Source: Siphonodentalium dalli (taxonomy: Eukaryota > Mollusca > Scaphopoda > Gadilida > Siphonodentaliidae). Taken from it: a stretch of DNA of 64,000 bases. Numbering within the stretch: position 1 is the first letter of the stretch; every line of letters begins with the position of its first letter. The stretch lies in contig CP136062.1 of the NCBI GenBank assembly GCA_032622095.1, forward strand, positions 163,988,875 through 164,052,874, given 5' to 3'. Shown one piece after another: positions 1 through 10,184 of the stretch. Under the pieces are notes generated by a model. That model was not told the origin of the DNA. It made no database searches and worked only from the letters and a program-made list of their open reading frames with translations. The position numbers were made by a program, and so were the translations under genes.

Positions 1-735
1 CTGCAATCAGCAACAAACATTTGTTCTGCCCTCCCCATTTTCTGCCCCTGACAACAACGGCGTCACTTTAGAGCATTCTAACCCGCACCATTATCTTTCT
101 CGTAAAAAGTTACCCCTAGTAGACCCCTTTAGTGCCATCTAGATGCCCCCTCAGCGCTAAAATTAGTTTATGAGTTTTGGTGCCCCTCTCTCCTTCCGTG
201 CATCCCTTAATCGAACGGCGCCACTTATGACATATTTAAACCACAATATTAGAATCCTTATATCATGGGGATGATTATATATAAGTTTCGTGGCAATCAG
301 CGACAAACAATATTTCTGCCCTCCCCATTTTGTGCCCCTGACAACAACAGCGTCACTTTAGAACATTCTAGCCTGCACCATTATCTTTCTCGTAAAAAGT
401 TACCCCTAGTAGACCCCTTTGGTGCCATCTAGATGCCCCCTCGGCGCTAAAATTAGTTTTGAGTTTTGGTGCCCCTCTCCCCTTCCGTGCATCCCTTAAT
501 CGAACGGTGCCACTTTTGACATATTTAAACCACACTATTAGAATCCTTATATCATGGGGATGATTACATAAAAGTTTCGTGGCAATCGGCGACAAATAAT
601 ATTTCTGCCTCTCCCCATTTTCTGCCCCTGACACCAACGGCGTCACTTTAGAACATTCTATAACCCGCACCATTATCTTTCTCGTAAAAAGTTACCCCTA
701 GTAGACCCCATTGGTGCCATCTAGATGGTCCCCTG
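1..735. repeat. Satellite of about 300 bp, roughly 2.4 units
   Basis: Landmarks such as 'ctcgtaaaaagttacccc' and 'gtgccatctagatg' recur about every 300 bp (near 100, 395 and 690). The block also contains 'cttatatcatggggatgatt' twice. The 101-codon minus-strand frame at 368-673 is read-through of this repeat. Related, more diverged units occur at 61900-63250. Confidence 0.85.
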
Positions 736-1489
736 TGAATTTCTATAGAATAGAGACAGACAGACATTCGCAAATATAGATATATATAAAGAGAGCATAT
801 CTGTTTGATGTGTATGTGGATATGTGCTGAACATGTTTGTCATCTGGATTCAGAGCTAACCTGACGTCAATGTATACTCACCCTCTAAGTTCTAAAAATG
901 GGCTTGGCTTATCTTCAAGGACCTCCCCATGATAGTTTTGGGAGCAAAAACACAGACTGGGCTTATCCTCAGAGATGGGCTTACTGACGGGTGTATACAG
1001 TAAGCGACACAATGCGTAATTTAAAATGCGAGCGGCTGATTACCACTCAACTAGCAGATTGTTGAAAACAGTGATATACAGTATTTGATTGACAAGGTCT
1101 TGAATGTCATGGCAAGAATCACAGTAGAACTAATAATTTTTGTTTCTAAATGCATGGTAAATCTTGCGACAAAATAGGCGAGCAGATAACAATTTGTTAT
1201 TCAAGGAAATTCCTGACATTAGCTGGAATCTTTTTTGGTGTGAAAGCCAACCATGCGGTATTGTCTATTACATGGTTTGAAGCCCAGAGGGTAAAGTTAC
1301 AACCACAGATCTTTATACCTGATGCTAAACTAGCGCAAATTCAACACTATTACTACATGTTCCAAACTGTGCATGTAAAGGCGGTACTGCTGGGATGGTT
1401 GTCCGGATATCTGGTTACGATTCGGTTACGCGTGTCAACCGGTTCGAGGAGGCCACAAGCGGATAACCGTACTATTGATAACGATCGTA
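1..1489. repeat. Left copy of a long direct repeat shared by both window ends
   Basis: Bases from about 150 to 1489 recur at about 62880-64000 in the same orientation. Identity is roughly 97-98% by eye, with a constant offset of about 62511 in the part downstream of the satellite units. The match runs to the last base of the window, so the full length is unknown. The left copy has about one extra 300-bp satellite unit at its start. The 136-codon open frame at 1150-1560 lies here; it resembles nothing I know and I do not call it a gene. I infer that both copies are VPS4 intron 4 sequence from two tandem copies of the locus, but two copies of one dispersed element would look the same locally. 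Confidence 0.9.
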
Positions 1490-2335
1490 CTATCATCATA
1501 GTACTCTGTGTAAATGTTGCCGAAATCATTTACGGAAGTTTAAGTAATGAGAGTAAGTAATAATAAGCGATTTGGACAGTTGATTGTGTATTCTTCATAT
1601 ACCTCACAACACATGCCCGTTTGATCAACGGCGGCTTTTCTAGACATGAAACCAACAACTACAGTCTGCGAATCACTTGCTACACATTCGATGCCAATTT
1701 CCTTTGGTGGCCTTACATGAAAGGTTGCATGAGCACCGCGGCATAAATCAAAGCAATCAAGTCTAGATAGACTTTTACTATGTCATTAATAATATTTCGT
1801 CGTGGAAGGTTTTGCAAGCAAGCGTTGTTTATGCGGAACTCCTGTAAATATCGATGTACTAGCGACCAATTGCTCTAACACAAACCATCAGGAAGTGGGA
1901 ATTATTGTGGACTACTAATATATATTATATTTTAGTTTGTTTGGGCTCAATTAATTTAGACAAATTTACCACTATTTAATCGCCGTAACGGGACCGCATT
2001 GTATGACCAAGACATCGTTTGTGATCGCAGGTATATCAACATTTCTGGGACGCGTAATCAACACTTGTTTTGCCGATATAGTGACAAATATCAACACGCA
2101 GGGTTACAATTGTCCGTCTGAGAACGGTGATATGTCCCGCTTTCAAATCGGAGCACTGCTCCGTGACCACATGTCCTGAGTTTTAAAGATACTAAGTGTA
2201 TCTCATCCTAGCAAGTTTATGTAGATTTCGGAGTAAAAAATAATTGATATGAATCGAGAACACCTGTCTGGAAAAGCTTCTAGATATATCGTTAATTATG
2301 GTCTATCTCTTTTATACATGTGTTATAGTTAACGG
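1490..2335. other. No gene recognised; AT-rich spacer
   Basis: No conserved coding frame, RNA gene or clear repeat boundary is visible. If the two-copy model is right, this is intron 4 of VPS4 gene A. Confidence 0.5.
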
Positions 2336-3059
2336 GGTATGAAATATTAGATATGAATCGAAGACCCATGTCCGGAAATGATTCTATCTATTAATATTGA
2401 TTATAATTCGAATATTTTCTGGTCTAAAATGTGTGGTTATTTAGTAGAGATCAGAAATTTTATTGTGTAATTTTGTCACAAATAAAAGTTAATTATACTG
2501 ATTATCGCTTATAACTATGTAATAATACAATCTAGGACATATTACGTCGGAGCATAGCTATGGGAACACCATATTGATATCTATCGCTATATGGTATCGC
2601 CTGAGTGGTCTGTTCTAAAAGTAGAACAATAAAGTGTCCCACTTAATCATCTCATTTTATAGTAAATATTCGAAATATAATAAATATTACAAGATTAAAA
2701 TTTGGCAAGGGAAGCCTAACTGTCTTAGTATAGCGTTTGTAGAGTTGAGTCTCATAAATAAATTGCTTGTTAAGTATGATAACTTAGGTAATAAGTATTT
2801 GGTATACTTGACTATGTTTATAGTTTAGTAGGTTTACTGATTTCGCTTGGGTTAAGCTCTTCAGGTGTTTGTCATGATCAGCAATCGATAATGTTTTCTG
2901 AGTAAGTGGTTCGAGGTCTTGTGCTCCCGCGTTTATATAGAGAAATTCCGGGTGACCGGGTGATGACCTTTGGTCTGACCTTGACATTAACCTTGACCTT
3001 CTTTGGGTAAACCCAAAATGTATTTTTTTTTTTTTGGGCAAAGGTTACATGTACTTTTA

Positions 3060-3445
3060 GGTAAGTGCATAAGTTCACATTTTGTTTGTCTGTGACGTCA
3101 CAATAGATTAGGGTATATATAAGAGTTGAGTTTCTTATATACTTCATTAATAATTTTTATTAATTAATTCAGACTGACTTTATTAGCTTTTAATTTTTTA
3201 ATTTTGGAAGTCGTAGAAGTTCATATAATTAATGGAACTTCAGAGGGGATTTCCCGTTTTGGTACTTTTCTGTGACGTCATAATGCGTTGGGGGAATTAT
3301 TATTTATGTGGTAAATGTCACATGTACTTTTAGGTAACATGAGTTCACAATAATTAGAGTTCATGGATAAATACTGGGGGGATTTTCCGGTTTGGTACTT
3401 ATCTGTGACTTCACAATACGTTCGGGGAACGTACTGTGAATTGAG
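3060..3445 (+). repeat. Imperfect tandem units carrying CRE-like TGACGTCA sites
   Basis: A block with 'ggtacttttctgtgacgtca', then 'aatgcgttgggg', recurs with variation near 3090, 3270 and 3405. Two of the three copies contain the palindrome TGACGTCA, the core of CREB/ATF binding sites; the third has TGACTTCA. Whether these sites bind anything is unknown, because the palindrome may simply be part of the repeat. Confidence 0.5.
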
Positions 3446-4640
3446 GTTGTTTGTGTACAATGGTAGTGTTTGCGGCGGTTGTTTTGCCTATTGGATATGT
3501 TATTTGCGTTGCAAGTTTGGTTTTTATAGATATTCATCCGTAGTGGGCATGAATAGATGTTTAAACTAGGTTTTCCGTATCTATTTGTGTAGAAAGGCGC
3601 GTGGTGTCCATTTGCAATCACGTGATTGTGTGTTGTCTAATTGTTTGTGCGTGGGAGTGAAGGTGAAGGTCAATCGTCAAGTGGTGTATTGTGACGTAGT
3701 GTGGTGTGGGGGAAATCCTGTTTTGGGATATTATGGGTTTTTCCTAATAATGGTTTGTTGTGGTGTGTGTGTTTGGTGTATTCTCTGTTAGTAAACGGTT
3801 CGTTTGAGTACAGATGTAAGGTTTTTACATTAAATGGAGAGACGACGGATGTGCTTATGTGCACTAGCAATTATGTTGGAAGAGTTTTATTGTAGAGCAT
3901 AGACGGGCATTGTTTGTCCGATTTCGTCCATGTTCTAGAATGATGTCTTCATGTGCTGGGGGCTTGCGTATGGTATGTTCTCCGATTTGTTCCGCTTCCA
4001 GTGGCTATATGTCAACCATCTACCCTTGAGTACGATGTAAGTTGACTGGCCTGTTGTCAGACCCTCATATGTTTAGGGGGTCATTTTCTCTTCAGGTAAC
4101 GCAGGTAACTACGTGGAACAGGTTGTGTATGAAGAAGAGATTAATATTATTCACCATAAGGTGTCTGACCTGTTCATGCCCTCTGGATATATTGTCCTTA
4201 GTAGGAACATCCAGTTTTATATTGTTTCGCCGACGTCGAGTATTGTGCTCGATGTCTGTGTCAGTGTTTGAGACATGTGACATGACGTGAGTGGTAGATG
4301 TGTTTGCTGGCTAGCTTTAGTGAGCATTTGGTATATCCCTGATGTGTTGTTGAATTCTTGTTGTAAGAGTTTAAAAAGATAGGTGATGGGTCCTGGCCTT
4401 GTATAAAGGACTTTTGTGAAGGGGGATATTGGTTTCCATGTGTGGAGGTGTATCATGTTTTCTGGCGGGATGTGATAGGACACGCCTTCGTTTTGCGTTC
4501 CTATTATCCTTGTTCGTGTTTGGTTCACCTGTGTCGGATTGTTCCGACTTTTGTGTCTGTGGTGAGCCGTAAATCGAAGGATGATTGTGCGGGTGTGATA
4601 TGTGTAGTCATATAGTAAGTAGTCGGGGTGATTAGTTACA
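3400..4640. other. Strongly G/T-rich strand-asymmetric segment
   Basis: The plus strand is conspicuously rich in G and T and poor in C and A for about 1.2 kb; the inverted arm at 4826-5135 is correspondingly A/C-rich. The skew creates long open frames in several registers, for example 146 codons at 4217-4657 minus, rich in Thr, Asn, Gln and His. I do not recognise any of them and treat them as composition effects. Confidence 0.5.
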
Positions 4641-5283
4641 AGATTAAAATTTGGCAAGGGAAGCCTAACTGTCTTAGTATAGCGTTTGTAGAGTTGAGTC
4701 TCATAAGTAAATTGCTTGTTAAGTATGATAACTTAGGTAATAAGTATTTGGTATACTTGACTATGTTTATAGTTTAGTAGGTTTTCAGTAAACCTACTAA
4801 ACTATAAACATAGTCAAGTATACCATGGAAACCAATATCCCCCTTCACAAAAGTCCTTTATACAAGGCCAGGACCCATCACCTATCTTTTTAAACTCTTA
4901 CAAAAATAATTCAACAACACATCAGGGATATACCAAATGCTCACTAAAGCTAGCCAGCAAACACATCTACCACTCACGTCATGTCACATGTCTCAAACAC
5001 TGACACAGACATCGAGCACAATACTCAATAACAATATAAAATATAAAACAATATAAAACTGGATGTTCCTACTAAGGACAATATATCCAGAGGGCATGAA
5101 CAGGTCAGACACCTTATGTTGAATAATATTAATCTCTATAATAAATATTAATTGATAGAAGCATTTCCGGACATGGGTCTTCAATTCATATTTATTATGT
5201 TATATAACCACGAAACTATTGTCATATGAAGAGATAGTCCATCTTTAATAGTAATAATCGATTTTATGTAGAATGATTCTCAT

Positions 5284-5685
5284 ATAATAAAGTGATGTGA
5301 AACACTCCGGTCGGGTGACCAAATAGAAATGGAGAATAATCTTGTAAGTAGTAATAAGTAGTTTTTTTTACAAATAATATATGTAAATTGACAACACACA
5401 CCGTCATTATTATATATTAATTAAATGCAGTGACTGTCAGTGGTGAAATCGTTTTCGTTGGTTTATTGCCGATAGATGCGTCCCGAATCGAGTAGTAAAT
5501 ATTTACAATTGAGCATCGTTCAGACGATATTTTCTTTTGAGTGTCACGGTCGATTTGGTTGAGATTTTCGGCGATGTTAGTAGAATGATACATTCCCCCA
5601 GTTGGCATAGCACCTGCATACTAACTTATCAGTTTCCCAAGTTCACGCACCCGAACAAGTATATACTATGTCTTTAACGTTTTAA
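5284..5685 (+). repeat. Interspersed repeat family X, copy 1
   Basis: Begins 'aaagtgatgtgaaacactcc' and ends near 'gaacaagtatatactatgtc'. Three relatives occur: 17352-17735 (same strand), 41500-41875 (opposite strand), and a diverged partial copy after a Helitron-like tail at 61092-61340. Length is about 380-400 bp with no coding capacity. It is probably an old non-autonomous transposon. Confidence 0.8.
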
Positions 5686-5689
5686 CGGT

Positions 5690-6110
5690 ACTGAATCCGA
5701 ATCGATGGTCCCCATATCATCAGATTCCAACAACTAGAGCAACATTTTTTTGAAATGCCCCTTCAGTTGTCAGAATAGATTAATTGCCCAAAAATAATGC
5801 AAACCACAGTCAACTATAGTAGAAAATTGTCGAAATGTGTTATTTATTCCCATTTTGTTCAACGAAATATGGCCAAATATAGCTAACGCCAGAGCTACCT
5901 AATTTTAGAGTTATCAATCTTCATCCGCAATTTGGTCCGAGACCGTCGGTTTTACCAAACCACCAATAACTACACATTTCGAGAAATAACAAATTTCAAA
6001 AATAGATATCTGATCACTCTGAGCTTTGATGGGTGGGTTCCTCGACTCAAATCAATTATTTTGTTTACCCCCGAAACCAAAGAAATAGTAATTTGGGAGC
6101 GTTAATTCGA
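5690..6110 (+). repeat. Interspersed repeat family Y, copy 1
   Basis: Shares blocks such as 'ctgatcactctgagctttga' and 'aacgaaatatggcc' with the reverse complement of 43655-44045. The two copies are well diverged. No open frame is conserved between them. Confidence 0.7.
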
Positions 6111-6137
6111 ATTATGCATCTTTAAGATGAGTCTTAC

Positions 6138-6202
6138 CTGATAACTGACTCTTCATCGCGTCGGCAGCCTCTTCGGCTTGTGATCGTGAACCTCCTTGAT
6201 TC
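6138..6202 (-). CDS. VPS4: VPS4 gene A exon 4 (linker)
   Basis: 65 nt bounded by 'ttatag' upstream and 'gtaagac' downstream. Read in phase it gives [22 protein letters not shown] and the first base of a Gly codon. It resembles the acidic linker between MIT and AAA domains, but is shorter than in vertebrates. Confidence 0.82.
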
Positions 6203-9049
6203 CTATAATTACAAAAACTTAATGTTGGAGCGAATTGAAAAAACAATCAACAAATAATCAGGATCTCGGTATAAACTGTTTAACCCTTTCTTTACTAAAT
6301 GGATTCTCCCATTCAGTTATATCAGTATACATGTGAATGGTCTATTATTCATCTGGAGGGGTGTCCAGTAATAAAAGCTGATAACAGACAGAAAAACAGA
6401 CAATACAAGAGCTGAATGTGGTTCATATTCATTGGTGGAAATGCTCAGATAATATTGTCGTTTGTTGAATTATTATTTGAACATTTCCTGAGGGAACTAC
6501 TCGCCAATGAGTATTTAGTATAGAAATGGTTAAAGTTAAAAGGTTGTTGGTGAATTCGATCAATGCTTTATTTTAAAGCCAGTTTAACTGTCATCTGAAG
6601 CCAGTTTCACATCATAACCTGGTTTAATTATATGTATTCCCATTCATATTCGATGGACACAATAAATAATATATAAATAATACGTACATGTGCAAAATTT
6701 ATCAAAGTCTATGAAAACATCCTCACCAAAAAGAACATGGAGAAATAGATAATTTTAACATTACAATTGTTAATTTATATTAGTTTTTGATATACAGCGA
6801 AATTTCGCATGCTGAATCATTGCTATGTAAACATTACTGTTACATTGCCAGTCATTTAATCAACAAACATCACCGATGGAAATTGCAATTCAAATGTATT
6901 ATTCCAAAATACGTTTTGCTGAATAAGTTTCAGTGGTCTGGCCTTTTCAATCGTATACCTTCAAGTTATATGATCAAACTGAGACCAAGTTACTGTTAGT
7001 GGATAAAATGACTTGCGCTTAACAGTACAAATATATACTATTGTTTCAACGTGTGAAATTTCTTTATCCAAGAATTGATAATGAACATAACAAAGTCATT
7101 CTATTTTTCAAAGTTTTTTCTTGGTGATTATGGTTTTAGACATTTATTATTTTTCGCATATACACACTGCGAAGACCATGTGTTACTTTAAAGCTCCTCG
7201 CATCACCTTTTCAAAGGCGCTGTCACTGGAAACGTTTCTGTGGAATGTATTGCTATGGTTTACTAACTTTTTGATCGGCTTATCCTCTGGGATTGGAAGG
7301 AATTAGTCACACCTACAATTAGGATTGAGGTGTGAGTACCCATTAACTTTTATAAACAAATATAATACGGGATATTATGTCCATACTTGAGATAGGTTTT
7401 CAGTTTCTCTGCTCTTTGGAGATACGACTGACATTTCTCTCGAATGTCATATTTTACTTTCTCTGTCAGTGTTTCGTCTGCAAAGGAATATTGGAATGTA
7501 TATACATATATTGTTTTTAGAAAACGTGGGTATAGTGAAGTGTCCCTTATTACAAAAAACACTCTGGTAAAAGCCAGGTAAACCATGGTTTACATAGCTC
7601 TACTCTAGTAATATATGGTAAAGTCAGGTAAAAAATGATTACTTTGGTGAAAGCCATGTCAAGTCCATGTAAAAAGGACATACCCTTGTAAAGTTCAAGT
7701 AAAGGCATGGAGTACCCCACTGATGGAACAGGACATACATTGGTAAAGCCTATGTAATCCCATGTAAATCAGAACATACTCCAGTACATTCTTGATGAGC
7801 GGTAATTCAATTTCACAATAGCACATTACGCAGCTTATGTGTTTTCTGTATCTTATGTGAGAATAAAATCTTATTTTATCTGTTAATCAACGCAAACAAA
7901 TGTACCCGGTATCATACTCAAAAGTTAACAGAATGGGACAAGAATATCACTATTAATACGTCAGCTATATAAGTACATAAGTTGAAAACCTTATGTAATC
8001 ACATGTGCCATTCATCAATGACCTCAAATCTGTTGTCCCAAATTTTAAGGAATCTAAAACCGTACCCCGTATTACCGTCGTAAATTGCCTTGAGGTAAAT
8101 TGCCCTGGTAGAATTACTCTAGTAGAACCAACACATACATATAACTTACATTCCGGTAAAATACATTGGTGAAATACATGGAGTAAAAATACATGTATGG
8201 GTCTACATGGTGACGATTCACTGGATAAATTTTACACCCTTGTAAAATTACATCATTTTACCTGTTCCAATCGCCACGTTAAATAAACTCCACATAAATA
8301 TGCAATCAAAACAGGATGAAGAAATATTACAATTCAGATATCAGTTCTCGAGAAAAACAAAATCTTAGTCTTAGAATATATATATATATATATTTATATA
8401 TATATTCTTTAGTAAACACTTTGTACTCACTCACATTTGATAACATGAAGGAAGTATTCCGTGGCTTTCTGATACAATTGGTAAGCTTCTTCATAATTCT
8501 TGTTTTTGTCGTGGACTGTAGCCTGGGTCGCAAAGTCAATTGCTTTCTGTCAAATATAACCACCACACGTCTTATTGAAAAAAAATGAATTAGGGAGGAC
8601 TTGCGTGCAAAAAAAGATTCTGGTTTCATAAAAAGCGCTCGAAGCCGCTTGTTGTGAACATTTATGATGCGAAAAAAACTATTAAAGAGGGATCACTCTA
8701 TGCAGCTACTTTATTGTGCTATTTTTAGCAATGACTGTCTGACGTTTTGTAAACAAATTAGAAAATGGTTCTTTGCAAATAAGAGAATCGATTCTAAAAT
8801 AGCTGTTGCATTGAGATCCATAAACATTACTTCCCTGTGAAGATTGAAATTCATGAATGAATTTCTTCTACTTACTAGACCTTAGGAATAAAAACTGAAA
8901 ACGTGAATTTAAAATATTTGCCGCTGTCCATTTTAAAATATGTCCAATTTAAATATTTGCCGCTGTCCATAGCCGTACACATATATTATAATTACACAGT
9001 AATTAGTACTTACCTTCATGTATTCGCTATTTCCTGATTTTACAGCCAT
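6138..9049 (-). CDS. VPS4: VPS4 gene A, 5' part (exons 1-4): MIT domain and linker
   Basis: VPS4 is the AAA ATPase that pulls apart ESCRT-III filaments at endosomes, midbodies and other membranes. This locus supplies residues 1-102: exon 1 at 9014-9049, exon 2 at 8435-8546, exon 3 at 7387-7477 and exon 4 at 6138-6202. The MIT three-helix domain covers about residues 13-79, with '[16 protein letters not shown]' in helix 2 and '[15 protein letters not shown]' in helix 3, the ESCRT-III tail-binding face. The linker is short (about 22 residues), which partly explains why the full protein would be 424 rather than the usual 437-444 residues. Exon 4 ends in phase 1, exactly as exon 5 at 57146 requires, but that exon lies upstream on this strand. 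The partner exons of this copy must therefore be left of base 1, unless the gene is broken. The assignment to VPS4 rests on recognised motifs, not on a search. Confidence 0.88.
6203..7386. other. VPS4 gene A intron 3
   Basis: AT-rich intron with no gene. It holds a short interspersed fragment near 6280-6365 ('aaccctttctttactaaatgg', then 'attctcccattcagtta') that is related to sequence at about 14585-14645 and 51255-51285. Confidence 0.6.
7387..7477 (-). CDS. VPS4: VPS4 gene A exon 3 (end of MIT domain)
   Basis: 91 nt between acceptor 'tttgcag' and donor 'gtatgg'. It encodes Y(split)[29 protein letters not shown], the third MIT helix with the conserved 'RAEKLK' core. It enters in phase 1 and leaves in phase 2, matching its neighbours. 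Confidence 0.9.
7560..8270 (+). repeat. Degenerate 'ggtaaagccatgtaa' short tandem repeats
   Basis: Within intron 2, motifs of the type 'ttggtaaagcc..tgtaa' and 'catgtaaa' recur every 30-50 bp at 7560-7790 and again at 8090-8260. The repeat is diverged and non-coding. A (TA)n run lies at 8378-8405. Confidence 0.55.
8435..8546 (-). CDS. VPS4: VPS4 gene A exon 2 (MIT domain)
   Basis: 112 nt between 'gacag' acceptor and 'gtgagt' donor. It starts [20 protein letters not shown] and ends at HVIK plus one base of Tyr. It corresponds closely to the start of the MIT domain in VPS4A/B (AID.A.KA...D...NYEEA..LY). Confidence 0.92.
9014..9049 (-). CDS. VPS4: VPS4 gene A exon 1 with start codon
   Basis: ATG at 9049 gives [12 protein letters not shown] and then a consensus donor 'gtaagt'. 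Twelve codons before the MIT domain is a normal spacing for VPS4, whose first exon is very short in many animals. No other ATG lies in frame just upstream. The extreme N terminus is poorly conserved in the family, so this exon is supported mainly by its splice site, phase and position. Confidence 0.72.
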
Positions 9050-9389
9050 TATCACTCCTCTCTGAGTAGGAACCGATCTATTGGATTGAAGAGTGGACTC
9101 TAAAAAATGGCATGGTTGTGTAATATCACTATAAATCAGGGGCTATTTGCGGAGTTTACGTACGAACTCGTGCCCATGAGTCACGCCATATATGGATCCT
9201 TGTGTATTGTGATGTAGCCGAATGACTTAAAGTGACATTAAACTATCAGATGGAATTTTTTATAACACATAATATAAATTCCAATAGCAAATATCTAAAT
9301 TCGACCGAGGACGGTTTTTGACACATGCGCACCATATATTAATAATACCCAAGCATTGTATTAACGCTGCTGTTCGTGGAAGCTGTATA

Positions 9390-10115
9390 ATCAGATATTG
9401 AAATCACCTAATGACCATGCATGCACCTGATTCTGCTGTCTCGGCCCCTTGACCGATTTGGGTGAAATAAAGGGTGTTACAGAGTGGCCCCCAAGCCAAT
9501 CTAAATACCCACCATGGCCGACCAAAATGGGCGCCGTCCAGAGTGGTTGAAATATGACACCCATGCCATTTCTCGACCTTGGCCGATTTAGGTTAATCAA
9601 AGGGTACTGTATTGTGGGCCCCAAGCTTATTCACACTGGCACCATACCCTATCCAAAATGGCCACCGTCCAGATGGGTTCAAATAGGGTACACATGGCAT
9701 ATTTCTCGGCCTCTTGACCGATTGAGGTCAAACAACTGGTGGTGTATGATGCCCCCTCAAAGAAACTCTTTACACACACCCACCCCGATGCAAATGGCCA
9801 CCACCGCCCAGATGTGTTCAAATAGGGCGCCGATGTTATTTATCGACACATTTAGGTCAACCAAAGGGTGTTGTATGGTGGCACCACCCCTCCCCCCAAG
9901 CCAATTTAAATATTCACTCTATGCTGATCCAAAATATCCGCCATCCAGAGGGGTTCAAATAGGACACTCTTTCCACAAGCACCACCGCCGATCCAAGATG
10001 ACCATCGCCCAGATGGGTTTAAATAGGGAACCTATGCCATTTCTCGACCTTGACCAATTTAGGTCAAAGAAAGGGTGATATATGGTGGCCCCCAAGCCAA
10101 TTTAAATATCCATCC
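9390..10115 (+). repeat. Tandem repeat of about 130-150 bp, about 5 units
   Basis: Landmarks 'ccaagccaattta', 'cgtccagatgggttcaaata' and 'gccatttctcgacc' recur near 9485, 9616, 9748, 9890 and 10085. The 174-codon frame at 9554-10078 is read-through of this array and not a gene. Confidence 0.8.
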
Positions 10116-10184
10116 CACTCGCCACATTCTCACCTTATTGTTGACTGCTATCATTAACTTAATATTAGATGGACTGATTTGAGT

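Larger units (their letters stand above)
2336..5200. repeat. Compound fold-back (inverted) repeat
   Basis: Several matching blocks are arranged as a fold-back. Bases 2690-2830 recur as a direct copy at 4638-4785. Immediately after it, about 30 bases of that copy's end recur as the reverse complement (4793-4830), giving a sharp turn near 4780-4800. Bases about 4135-4440 recur as the reverse complement at about 4826-5135. Bases about 2345-2385 (containing 'gacccatgtccggaaatg') recur inverted at 5155-5195. This looks like a rearranged mobile element with a palindromic junction. No transposase was found. Confidence 0.75.

Noticed and set aside
1150-1560. 136-codon plus-strand open frame
   Set aside because: Lies in the direct repeat. 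No recognised similarity or splice context, and the right copy is cut by the window, so conservation cannot be judged.
4217-4657. 146-codon minus-strand open frame rich in Thr, Asn and His
   Set aside because: Explained by the strong G/T skew of the plus strand. No recognised domain.
9554-10078. 174-codon open frame
   Set aside because: It is the translation of a tandem repeat of 130-150 bp and shows no protein-like pattern beyond the repeat.
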